Part shown: piece by piece, positions 1 through 7,593 of the stretch | Layout of the letters: every line of letters starts with the position of its first letter | Numbering within the stretch: position 1 is the first letter of the stretch | NCBI GenBank assembly: GCA_030425045.1 | Contig: JAUHVL010000030.1 | Span: forward strand, 1 to 40,061 | Direction: 5' to 3' | DNA length: 40,061 nt | Source: a bacterium | GTDB lineage: Bacteria; Bdellovibrionota; Bacteriovoracia; Bacteriovoracales; Bacteriovoracaceae | Notes under the pieces: generated by a model | What the model was told of the DNA's origin: nothing | The model's database searches: none | Seen by the model: only the letters and a program-made list of their open reading frames with translations | Made by a program: the position numbers and the translations under genes

Positions 1-1
1 A

Positions 2-850
2 AATGTTCAGTCGACGATGAGAATGAAACTTCCTTTTGGGATTGCTCAAATCGGAAGGGCCTTTCGAAATGAAATTACCCCCGGGCATTTTATTTTTAGA
101 ATGCGTGAATTTGAGCAAATGGAAATGCAATATTTTTGTAAGCCTGGAGCGCAAAAAGAATTTTTTGAGCAGTGGAAAGAAACTCGTTATCAATGGCATT
201 TAAGTAATGGTCTTAGGGCAGAGAAACTTCGTTTTGAACCACATGGACCTGATGAGCTTGCTCATTATGCAGATGCTGCACTCGATATAGAATTTGAATT
301 TCCTAATGGCTGGGGAGAGATGGAAGGAATTCACTCTCGTACTGATTTTGATCTTTCAAAACACGAAGAGTTTTCAGGTAAATCTCAGAAGTATGTCGAT
401 CAAGCTGATGGTAATAAAAAATATATTCCCTATGTGGTTGAAACATCGGTTGGTTCTGACCGTTGTATTCTGGCCCTAATGTGTGATGCTTATCGAAAAG
501 AGTTTGAAGGGGACAAAGAGAAAGAAAGAGTTGTTCTCAAGTTTGCTCCAGCAATAGCTCCGGTAAAAGTTGCGGTATTACCACTGATGAAAAAAGGTGG
601 GCTTGATGAGCGAGCGCGAGAAATTTTAAAAGATATTCAAAATGATTATCAATGCGAGTTTGATGTCGCAGGTTCAATTGGAAAGAGATATCGAAGACAA
701 GATGAAATCGGAACACCTTATTGTGTTACGGTCGACTACGAAACATTAGAAGATGGAACCGTGACGATACGAAATCGTGATTCAATGGAACAAGAGAGAA
801 TCAACGCTGATAATTTAAAATCATATTTAGCAGATCGTTTGAAAATTTAA
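2..850 (+). CDS. glyQS: glycyl-tRNA synthetase, C-terminal part (5' truncated)
   Basis: Dimeric-type glycine-tRNA ligase, which charges tRNA-Gly in the cytoplasm. The reading frame is open to the left edge: the codons before the internal ATG at 17 read NVQST, which continues naturally into the conserved stretch around [16 protein letters not shown], so the N-terminus lies outside the window. Visible parts are class II motif 2 (FRNEITPG...[11 protein letters not shown]), motif 3 ([14 protein letters not shown]) and the C-terminal anticodon-binding domain (from about [12 protein letters not shown] to [23 protein letters not shown]). About 282 residues are present. The stop lies 9 bp before the next gene, so the two are probably co-transcribed. 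The single-chain alpha2 form is clear from the motif order, and nothing suggests the bacterial alpha2beta2 enzyme. Confidence 0.95.
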   Translation, partial: NVQSTMRMKLPFGIAQIGRAFRNEITPGHFIFRMREFEQMEMQYFCKPGAQKEFFEQWKETRYQWHLSNGLRAEKLRFEPHGPDELAHYADAALDIEFEFPNGWGEMEGIHSRTDFDLSKHEEFSGKSQKYVDQADGNKKYIPYVVETSVGSDRCILALMCDAYRKEFEGDKEKERVVLKFAPAIAPVKVAVLPLMKKGGLDERAREILKDIQNDYQCEFDVAGSIGKRYRRQDEIGTPYCVTVDYETLEDGTVTIRNRDSMEQERINADNLKSYLADRLKI

Positions 851-859
851 GGAATCGTC

Positions 860-3490
860 ATGACAAAATGGGTTTACAGTTTTAACCAGTCCGAAACGGA
901 AGGTGGTAGAGAATTACGTGATTTATTAGGCGGAAAAGGTGCCAACCTCGCTGAAATGTGTTCACTAGGATTGCCCGTGCCTCCTGGTTTTACCATTACC
1001 ACAGAAGCTTGTATCGACTATCAAAAACAAGCAGATATTAATAACGATATTAAACTCCAAGTTAAAACGGCCCTTGAAAATATTGAGAAACTTCTAGAGA
1101 AAAAGTTTGGAGATGAGAAAAATCCATTGCTCTTTTCTGTTCGTTCGGGTGCAAGAGTTTCAATGCCGGGAATGATGGATACGGTTTTAAACCTAGGACT
1201 CAATGATAAAACGGTTCTTGGTTTGGCCAAGCTTACTGAAAATGAGAGATTTGCTTGGGATTCTTATCGTCGTTTCATTCAGATGTATTCCAATGTTGTG
1301 CTCGGGGTGAATGGTTCACTATTTGAAGCGACCTTAGAGGACTTAAAAGAAGCGAGGAATGTTAAAGAAGATACTGAGTTAAGTGCAGATGACTTTAAAG
1401 AGCTTGTGGAAGTTTATAAAATAATGCTTGTTCAAGAATCGGGAAAAACCTTTCCTCAAGATCCCTTTGATCAATTATGGCATGCGGTGACAGCTGTTTT
1501 TAAATCTTGGAATAACCCTAGGGCCATTAAGTACAGAGAGTTAAATAATATTGCCGACAGCTGGGGAACGGCTGTTAATGTTCAGTCCATGGTTTTTGGA
1601 AATATGGGAGAAGACTCTGGGACAGGGGTATGCTTTTCTCGGGATCCAAGTACGGGAGCAAAACGATTTTTTGGTGAGTATCTTATGAATGCTCAAGGAG
1701 AAGATGTTGTTGCGGGGATTCGAACTCCAGCGCCTATTAATGAAGATTCTAAAAATATTGGTAACGAAAAATTTAAAACATTAGAAGAAGTGGCGCCCAA
1801 AGTTTTTGCTGAGCTGACAACAGTTTATCAAAACTTAGAAAAGCATTATAAGGATATGCAAGATATTGAGTTTACCATTGAAAAAGGTAAACTTTTTATT
1901 CTTCAAACAAGAAATGGAAAAAGAACGACGGCCGCCGCTATTAAAATTGCTGTCGATCTCGTTAGTGAAGGGCTTCTTACTGAAAAAGAAGCGCTTTTAA
2001 AAATTGATCCAAAAGAAATAAATCAACTGTTGCACCCAAGACTTGATCCGAATGCTTCAAAAACACTTTTAACTAAAGGTTTGTCTGCTTCTCCGGGAGC
2101 AGCGACAGGAAAAATATATTTTAGTTCAGAAGAAGCTGTAAAAAATGAAGGTGAATCTCTTCTCGTTAGACAGGAAACCAGCCCTGAAGATATAGCGGGA
2201 ATGGCCGCTGCTAACGGAATTCTTACGGCAAGGGGAGGAATGACTTCTCACGCTGCTGTTGTGGCCAGAGGGATGGGAAAACCTTGTGTGGCAGGTTGTA
2301 GTCATCTCGACATTAATTATAACGAAAAAAAATTAACCGTTGATGGAAAAACATATTTTGAAGGCGATTACCTGACAATTGATGGGGCCAGTGGCGAAGT
2401 TTATGAAGGAAGAATTGAAACATTAGATCCTGTGATGAGTAAAGAGTTCGAACTCTTTATGACTTGGGCCGACTCTCATCGAAAGCTTGGGATTCGCGCG
2501 AATGCCGATAACCCAAGAGATGCCGAAACAGCGCTCTCTTTTGGAGCAGAGGGAATCGGGCTTTGTCGAACGGAGCATATGTTTTTTGAAGGGGAAAGGA
2601 TTCTTGCCATTAGAGAGATGATTTTTTCTACCGATGCGACGGAGAGAAAAAGAGCTCTCGATAAACTACTTCCTTTTCAAAAAGAAGACTTTGTTGGCTT
2701 ACTAACGGCCATGAGTGGTAAGCCTGTTAATATTAGATTATTGGACCCACCTCTTCATGAGTTTCTCCCTCATACTGAATATGAGAGAAAAGAATTAGCT
2801 GAAGCTCTGGGAGTGGAGATACATATTATCAATTCTAGAATTGATTCTCTTCACGAGTTTAACCCTATGCTTGGCCATAGAGGTTGTAGACTGGGACTAA
2901 GTTATCCCGAAATCTATCGCATGCAAACGAAGGCCATTATGGAAGCGGCTTTGGAATGTAAAAAGAAGGGAATCGAAGTTAACTTAGAAATCATGATTCC
3001 TCTAATTGCTGTTGCCTCTGAATTGAAAGAATTAAGACTTGAATTAGAAGATGAAATTAAAAACATCTTAGGGGAAGAGAAGGTTAATCATAAGATTGGA
3101 ACAATGATAGAGCTACCTCGTGCGGCCATCACTGCCAGTGAAGTTTCAGAATATGCAGACTTCTTTTCTTATGGAACAAATGACTTAACTCAAACGACAC
3201 TCGGTTTATCCCGAGATGACTCTGGAAAGTTTCTCAGCTCTTACGTCGCTAAAGGAATATTAAAGCAAGACCCTTTTGTCAGTATTGACCAAAGTGGTGT
3301 TGGCTTTCTTGTTAAGCATTCTGTTTCTCAGGTACAAAGAGATGGTTTTAGCCATGGCATTTGTGGAGAGCATGGAGGAGATCCGGAGAGTATTCAGTTT
3401 TGCCATGATACGGGGTTGAACTATGTGAGCTGCTCTCCCTTCAGGGTTCCTATTGCCCGGCTAGCAGCTGCACAGGCGGCCATTCGATAA
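860..3490 (+). CDS. ppdK: pyruvate, phosphate dikinase
   Basis: Interconverts pyruvate, ATP and phosphate with phosphoenolpyruvate, AMP and pyrophosphate in the cytoplasm. The 876-residue length is normal for the full-length family. The N-terminal nucleotide-binding domain starts with the typical WVYSFNQSE...LLGGKGANLAEM. The central swivelling phosphohistidine domain has GGMTSHAAVVARGMGKPCVAG-type sequence with the catalytic histidine at about residue 464. The C-terminal PEP/pyruvate TIM barrel ends in GICGEHGGDP with the catalytic cysteine at about residue 835. The ATG at 860 follows GGAA and lies 9 bp after the synthetase gene. No regulatory protein (PPDK kinase/phosphatase) gene is adjacent. 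The reversible reaction would support gluconeogenesis from amino acids, which suits a protein-consuming organism; that last point is inference. Confidence 0.97.
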   Translation: MTKWVYSFNQSETEGGRELRDLLGGKGANLAEMCSLGLPVPPGFTITTEACIDYQKQADINNDIKLQVKTALENIEKLLEKKFGDEKNPLLFSVRSGARVSMPGMMDTVLNLGLNDKTVLGLAKLTENERFAWDSYRRFIQMYSNVVLGVNGSLFEATLEDLKEARNVKEDTELSADDFKELVEVYKIMLVQESGKTFPQDPFDQLWHAVTAVFKSWNNPRAIKYRELNNIADSWGTAVNVQSMVFGNMGEDSGTGVCFSRDPSTGAKRFFGEYLMNAQGEDVVAGIRTPAPINEDSKNIGNEKFKTLEEVAPKVFAELTTVYQNLEKHYKDMQDIEFTIEKGKLFILQTRNGKRTTAAAIKIAVDLVSEGLLTEKEALLKIDPKEINQLLHPRLDPNASKTLLTKGLSASPGAATGKIYFSSEEAVKNEGESLLVRQETSPEDIAGMAAANGILTARGGMTSHAAVVARGMGKPCVAGCSHLDINYNEKKLTVDGKTYFEGDYLTIDGASGEVYEGRIETLDPVMSKEFELFMTWADSHRKLGIRANADNPRDAETALSFGAEGIGLCRTEHMFFEGERILAIREMIFSTDATERKRALDKLLPFQKEDFVGLLTAMSGKPVNIRLLDPPLHEFLPHTEYERKELAEALGVEIHIINSRIDSLHEFNPMLGHRGCRLGLSYPEIYRMQTKAIMEAALECKKKGIEVNLEIMIPLIAVASELKELRLELEDEIKNILGEEKVNHKIGTMIELPRAAITASEVSEYADFFSYGTNDLTQTTLGLSRDDSGKFLSSYVAKGILKQDPFVSIDQSGVGFLVKHSVSQVQRDGFSHGICGEHGGDPESIQFCHDTGLNYVSCSPFRVPIARLAAAQAAIR

Positions 3491-3515
3491 TCAATCAAGT
3501 GTTTAAATTTTAGAC

Positions 3516-3528
3516 GGCCACTATGGCC
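3516..3528. promoter_or_regulatory. short perfect inverted repeat upstream of the sigma-54 promoter
   Basis: GGCCA-CTA-TGGCC is a perfect 5-bp inverted repeat with a 3-bp spacer, centred about 35 bp upstream of the -24 element of the promoter at 3556. It could be an activator-binding half-site pair. It could also be a weak stem after ppdK, but there is no T-run to make it a terminator. Evidence is only the symmetry and position. Confidence 0.3.
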
Positions 3529-3555
3529 CAAATAGGGTGCTAGAGCCTGATTGCT

Positions 3556-3571
3556 TGGCATGGTATTTGCT
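3556..3571 (+). promoter_or_regulatory. sigma-54 (-24/-12) promoter
   Basis: TGGCATG-N4-TTGCT matches the RpoN consensus TGGCACG-N4-TTGCW closely. GG at 3557-3558 and GC at 3569-3570 stand 12 bp apart, as required. Transcription would start near 3582, leaving a leader of about 27 nt before the ATG at 3609. Two sigma-54 activator-like genes lie downstream in the same window (10861 and 15395), but a link to this promoter is only inference. Confidence 0.8.
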
Positions 3572-3608
3572 CCTTTTTAAGAAAAATATATTTTTAAAAA
3601 GGAAGATC

Positions 3609-4406
3609 ATGAAATCTATCGCATTTTTGTTCTCTCTTATTGTCGTCTCATCTGCAGTGGCACAGGAAAAACCCAAAGTTTATTATGTAAAGAAAAATGG
3701 TAAGTACTATAAAGTTACTAAGGTTAAAAAGAAAAAAGCCAAGCCTGTTGCAACGACGTCAAACGTAACCACGAGTACAAAAAAACTCGATACTCCCTCA
3801 GTGAGTGATCGCAATATCTTCATCAATCTGGGAGTTGTCTCGGGAACGTATGAAGATGAATATAGTGATAAAGTTCCCTCTTCAAAAGAAAATCTAAAAG
3901 AAGAAAACTACCTCGGTTTAGAAGCTGAGGCAGGGATGAAATTTCAATTAAGCGAGAGAGTAAACATTTCGCCTAGTTTATTTTTGAGGCGAGTTGATCG
4001 TACAGAGGACCTCGATGATGTTCAAAGTTCGAGTATTGAATACTCTGGAAGATCATTTGATTACGGTTTAAATGCAAACCTTGGATATGATTTTTACTCA
4101 GGTGATACCATTTTAAGACCGATTGTTGGTGCTGGATATTCTTATGGAAACTTAAAGTATGAAATCTCTTCTCGTTTTGGAGAGGCTTCTATGTCTGTCG
4201 ATTATAACCGTCTTCAATATGGGGTAGGTTTTCAAGCACTGTTTAGTAACGGTCTTGCTCCTTTTGGGAAAGTCACTCTTTCTAAGATTAACTTTAAAAG
4301 TATGAAGCAAGAGGATAGTGACGGCACGTCTGAGCAAAATATTGAAAGTGATGAAATTAAACAAGATGCTCGAAGTTTTATTCTTGGACTAGGTATTTGG
4401 TTTTAA
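3609..4406 (+). CDS. predicted outer-membrane beta-barrel protein, paralogue 1
   Basis: A 265-residue secreted protein of unknown exact role. A signal peptide (MKSIAFLFSLIVVSSAVA) precedes a short motif YYVKKNGKYYKV and a lysine-rich stretch with KVKKKKAKP. The remainder has alternating polar/hydrophobic strands with paired tyrosines and glycines, and the protein ends in an aromatic strand (LGLGIWF). A terminal phenylalanine is the usual signal for outer-membrane barrel assembly. The ATG at 3609 is chosen because AAGGAAG precedes it at a good distance and the signal peptide begins there; a longer in-frame upstream extension would start before the predicted transcript. The next gene, 15 bp downstream, is a paralogue. 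Expression is probably from the sigma-54 promoter at 3556. It resembles small porin-like or OmpW/OprF-size barrels in layout only. Confidence 0.85.
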   Translation: MKSIAFLFSLIVVSSAVAQEKPKVYYVKKNGKYYKVTKVKKKKAKPVATTSNVTTSTKKLDTPSVSDRNIFINLGVVSGTYEDEYSDKVPSSKENLKEENYLGLEAEAGMKFQLSERVNISPSLFLRRVDRTEDLDDVQSSSIEYSGRSFDYGLNANLGYDFYSGDTILRPIVGAGYSYGNLKYEISSRFGEASMSVDYNRLQYGVGFQALFSNGLAPFGKVTLSKINFKSMKQEDSDGTSEQNIESDEIKQDARSFILGLGIWF

Positions 4407-4421
4407 AGATAAGGAAGTAAA

Positions 4422-5210
4422 ATGAAGAAAATATTTTGTATCGTTCTTGCTCTCTTTTGTTCAATGACTCTCTTTGCAAAAGATAAAACGATTTATGTTA
4501 AAAAGAACGGAAAGTACTATAAAGTTAAAAAGAAAAAAAGAGTTAAAAGCAAAATTAGAAGATCTATTAACTCAAAAGTTGTTAAAAAAATTAAAAAGAG
4601 CGAAGAAGATAAGCATAAAATCCTTGTTGCTGTCGGTTTGGCAATGGGGGGATCAGAAAACGAGTCGAATTCTGTCGACAATAACGATGATTCTTCAGAC
4701 TTAAATTATGGTTATGATTTTGAAGTTGGGTATCGTTTTGATATCGATGAAAGAATTAAAATTACACCAGGATTATTCCTGAGAAAAATTAGTTACACTA
4801 AAGGGTTAGATGAAACCATAAATAATAGGTCGGTAAATGCTGATGCCAGCTCTTTTGATATTGGGATGACCGGAACATTCGGATACGATTTCTTTCTAGA
4901 TAATAGTAACGCAATTAGACCAATCGCTATTTTAGGTCTTTCTCGTGGGAGAAATAAAGCAGAGTCTACTTTTAGCGGATTGAAGGCGACAACACAATTT
5001 GACTACACAAGAATTCAATACGGTTTTGGAGTTCAAGGAATTATGGCCAATGGTCTAACTCCCTTTGCAAAACTAACTTTTTCTAGTCTGCAGGGTGATT
5101 CTGAAACAACGTTAGAAGATGGAAATGGTGCTGCCCAAGCGGCCAGTGTAATTGATCTTGAAAAAGACAATAATACTGTTGTTGTTATAGGTCTTGGCTA
5201 TTGGTTCTAG
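4422..5210 (+). CDS. predicted outer-membrane beta-barrel protein, paralogue 2
   Basis: A 262-residue paralogue of the preceding gene, which indicates a tandem duplication. It has a signal peptide (MKKIFCIVLALFCSMTLFA), then IYVKKNGKYYKV followed by a stronger basic run (KKKKRVKSKIRR), a linker rich in N, D and S, and a barrel with the same landmarks as paralogue 1: FEVGYRFDIDERIKITPGLFLRK matches MKFQLSERVNISPSLFLRR, and QYGFGVQGIMANGLTPFAKL matches QYGVGFQALFSNGLAPFGKV. It ends in VIGLGYWF. The ATG follows AAGGAAGTAAA. The spacing of 15 bp and lack of a separate promoter suggest co-transcription from the sigma-54 promoter. The shared N-terminal basic motif looks like an attachment or interaction element rather than part of the barrel (inference). 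Confidence 0.85.
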   Translation: MKKIFCIVLALFCSMTLFAKDKTIYVKKNGKYYKVKKKKRVKSKIRRSINSKVVKKIKKSEEDKHKILVAVGLAMGGSENESNSVDNNDDSSDLNYGYDFEVGYRFDIDERIKITPGLFLRKISYTKGLDETINNRSVNADASSFDIGMTGTFGYDFFLDNSNAIRPIAILGLSRGRNKAESTFSGLKATTQFDYTRIQYGFGVQGIMANGLTPFAKLTFSSLQGDSETTLEDGNGAAQAASVIDLEKDNNTVVVIGLGYWF

Positions 5211-5271
5211 CTCGCTTCAATATAATGTAGTGATTCTTGCTTTCCATTTTTTGCCTCGTTAGAATGATTAA

Positions 5272-6135
5272 ATGGGAATGCATGATTTAGATGCCTATAT
5301 TAACAATATCAAACTTGGTCCTTATTTTGATCGTTTAGCGGTTGGGATCATAGACTTCGAAAATAAAGACTATTTTACTTTTAGACATAGAAAATACATT
5401 TTTGACTTAGCAAGTCTCACTAAGCCTCTTGTTTTGGGAGTGGCCTTTTTAAAAAATCCGGATCTTTTTGATAAGGAAGATCTCCTCTTACTTGAGCATA
5501 GAGGAGGGTTACCCTCTTGGGGAATACTTCACCGTGATAACTGGCAAGTCGATTTAGATAGTTATTCTGTTAAAGAAAGTGAAACTCTCTATTCTGATTA
5601 CTCCGCTCTCAAACTCTTGTTAAATTTAAATAAAAAACTAGATGGCCATTTAAAGGATTATATTAGTACTTACTGGGATGAAGGTCTGTTTTATTGGCGA
5701 GATCGAGCGGGTTTTACGGTACATGATCCCAATGCTCAAAATATTCTTGAGTTTACCTCACATGCCGGTTTATTTAGCTCTGTTACTTCACTTTGTTTAA
5801 GTTTGATGAAACTTGATGAGCAAACAGATTTTGTCAGGCGAGTAGGGGAGGAAAAGTCCAAGCGGCCTGATGATCGCTTTATCTGGGGTTGGGACTCTGT
5901 CACTGATCCTGAGCAAACTCTAGCGGGAGTTGGATGTTCTCCAAATACTTTTGGTCATCTTGGTTTTACAGGAACGAGTATTTGGATTGACCCTGAAAGA
6001 AGATGGGGACAAGTGATTTTAAGTAACGTAACAAAATTATATTGGTACGAAAGAACAAATTTAAATGAAATTAGAAGATCAATAGGTAGTAAGATTTGGA
6101 GTCTCGATGTATTGGAACAAGAACGAAGTAAATAA
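5272..6135 (+). CDS. beta-lactamase-fold serine hydrolase, cytoplasmic
   Basis: A 287-residue member of the serine beta-lactamase / DD-peptidase fold (Pfam Beta-lactamase type). The SxxK motif is S48-L-T-K51 in a DLASLTKP context. The second motif is Y107-S-D109 in place of the usual YSN, and the third is H229-L-G-F-T-G, the HxGxTG form seen in class C-like esterases. No signal peptide or membrane anchor is visible, which is unusual since most relatives are exported. The 3' end overlaps the start of mpl by 29 bp, so translation of the two is probably coupled and the enzyme may act on cytoplasmic muropeptides or a related substrate (inference). The ATG at 5272 has no strong ribosome-binding site; ATG 5278 is an alternative. 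Substrate unknown. Confidence 0.82.
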   Translation: MGMHDLDAYINNIKLGPYFDRLAVGIIDFENKDYFTFRHRKYIFDLASLTKPLVLGVAFLKNPDLFDKEDLLLLEHRGGLPSWGILHRDNWQVDLDSYSVKESETLYSDYSALKLLLNLNKKLDGHLKDYISTYWDEGLFYWRDRAGFTVHDPNAQNILEFTSHAGLFSSVTSLCLSLMKLDEQTDFVRRVGEEKSKRPDDRFIWGWDSVTDPEQTLAGVGCSPNTFGHLGFTGTSIWIDPERRWGQVILSNVTKLYWYERTNLNEIRRSIGSKIWSLDVLEQERSK

Positions 6136-7534
6136 AAACAAAGATAAGGTAAAAAAAATCTTTTTCTTTCGTATCTGTGGTACAGGTATGGGAGCTGCCG
6201 CCTGTCTGTTAAGAGAAAAAGGATATGAAGTTGAAGGTGCTGATTTAAACTTTTATCCTCCTATGAGTGATTATCTCGAGCGAATGAAAATTCCTTGTCA
6301 TGATTTAGAAAAAGTAACAAAAGAAACATTAGAGAAGTTTGACTTAGTTGTCGTTGGTAATGTTGTTCCAAAAGGAAGTGAGCACGCAAAGTTGATTGAG
6401 TCATTAGACTGTGCTTATACATCATTTCCTGCCGCTCTTGGGGCCTTAGTATTAAATGAATGTAATGTCGTGGGAATTTCTGGTACTCATGGTAAGACCA
6501 CAACTACTTATTTATGTACTCAAGTTTTTGAAAAACTTGGAGAGAACCCCGGTTATTTTATTGGGGGCGTGATGGATGACCGTCCTAGTTCTCGCTTAGG
6601 AGATGGTAAATATTTTTTCATTGAAAGTGATGAATATGATTGTGCTTATTTTGAGAAGTTTTCAAAATTTGTACAATATGAAATTAATAACCTCGTCATT
6701 ACTTCGCTTGAGTTTGATCATGCTGATATCTTTGATACCCTTGAAGATATTAAAGATCAGTTTCGTAAAGTTATTCCTGAACTCAAAAATCCAATTATTG
6801 CAAATGAAAGTTATCAAGCGATTGTTGATCTTAAAAATGAATATCCTGAAAATAATTGGATTAATTATCGACCCATTATAAAAAAGTCGAACAAAGAGAA
6901 AACACAGTTTGCCCTTCAGATAAAGGGGCAGGAGGTTGACTTTGAAACCAATCTTTTAGGTGAGCATAATATTCTCAATCTTTCTGTGGTTATTACATTT
7001 GCACTGAAAGAAGGGTTTGATTTAGAGAAGATAAAGACAGCTGTAAAAAATCTAAACATGGTAAAGAGAAGACAAGAGTTAAGAGGTTTTTATAAAGGAA
7101 CTGCCGTTATCGATGATTTTGCTCATCATCCCCGGTCTGTGGAGCTGACGATTAAGGCCATAAAGGATCGTTACCCTCATAAAGAAGTTATTGTTGTTTT
7201 TGAACCCAACTCAGCCACAGCAAGAAGTAGTCTCTTCTTTGAAGAGTTTTGTCAGTCTTTGGCCTTCGCTGATCACGTTATATTAGGAAAACCTCAAAGG
7301 AAAAGTTCGATAAAAAATCACGGTGACTTCGATGTCGATCTTGCCGCAAAAAAAATAAATACTGAAGAAGTCGAAGCTGTACATAGTTTACCTGAGCTTT
7401 TGCATAGGTTGGATGAGCTTGCCCATCCAGCAAGAGTCTTTTTGATTCTAAGTAATGGGACCTGTCTTGGTCTTTGGAATTCTAGCTTTGTTCAAGATAT
7501 TGACCGTGTTGAAAGTGGTGAGCAAACTTTGTGA
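6107..7534 (+). CDS. mpl: UDP-N-acetylmuramate:L-alanyl-gamma-D-glutamyl-meso-diaminopimelate ligase (Mpl)
   Basis: Mur ligase family enzyme that reattaches recycled tripeptide to UDP-MurNAc in the cytoplasm. The N-terminal Rossmann part has RICGTGMGAAACLLREKGYEVEGAD, typical of Mpl rather than MurC. The ATP-binding P-loop is GTHGKTTTTY from residue 126. The central domain carries SDEYDCAYFEKFSKF and SLEFDHADIF, and the C-terminal domain has DDFAHHP and FEPNSATARSS. The length of 475 residues is normal. The start at 6107 lies inside the preceding gene and is supported by GGAG followed by TCTCG before ATG. Its presence implies a cell-wall recycling route. In a predator it could also handle prey-derived tripeptide, which is inference. 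Confidence 0.95.
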   Translation: MYWNKNEVNKNKDKVKKIFFFRICGTGMGAAACLLREKGYEVEGADLNFYPPMSDYLERMKIPCHDLEKVTKETLEKFDLVVVGNVVPKGSEHAKLIESLDCAYTSFPAALGALVLNECNVVGISGTHGKTTTTYLCTQVFEKLGENPGYFIGGVMDDRPSSRLGDGKYFFIESDEYDCAYFEKFSKFVQYEINNLVITSLEFDHADIFDTLEDIKDQFRKVIPELKNPIIANESYQAIVDLKNEYPENNWINYRPIIKKSNKEKTQFALQIKGQEVDFETNLLGEHNILNLSVVITFALKEGFDLEKIKTAVKNLNMVKRRQELRGFYKGTAVIDDFAHHPRSVELTIKAIKDRYPHKEVIVVFEPNSATARSSLFFEEFCQSLAFADHVILGKPQRKSSIKNHGDFDVDLAAKKINTEEVEAVHSLPELLHRLDELAHPARVFLILSNGTCLGLWNSSFVQDIDRVESGEQTL

Positions 7535-7536
7535 AG

Positions 7537-7566
7537 TTGATATACCCCTAAGATAGAATGTATACT
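7537..7566 (+). promoter_or_regulatory. sigma-70-type promoter for the secreted protein gene
   Basis: TTGATA at 7537-7542 and TATACT at 7561-7566 are separated by 18 bp, a reasonable housekeeping promoter just after the mpl stop and 27 bp before the next ATG. This predicts that the 7594 gene is transcribed separately from mpl. Confidence 0.5.
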
Positions 7567-7593
7567 TAAAGTTGACTTTAATGATGAGAATAC

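Noticed and set aside
3572-3602. Inverted repeat CCTTTTTA...TAAAAAGG that could sequester the ribosome-binding site of the first barrel gene
   Set aside because: The left arm lies upstream of the sigma-54 transcript start predicted near 3582, so it would not be in the RNA. The symmetry is mostly A/T runs.
5221-5226. TATAAT box before the serine hydrolase gene
   Set aside because: The hexamer is perfect but no -35 stands at 16-18 bp, and upstream TTGG hexamers are at 14 and 21 bp. Not strong enough to list as a promoter.
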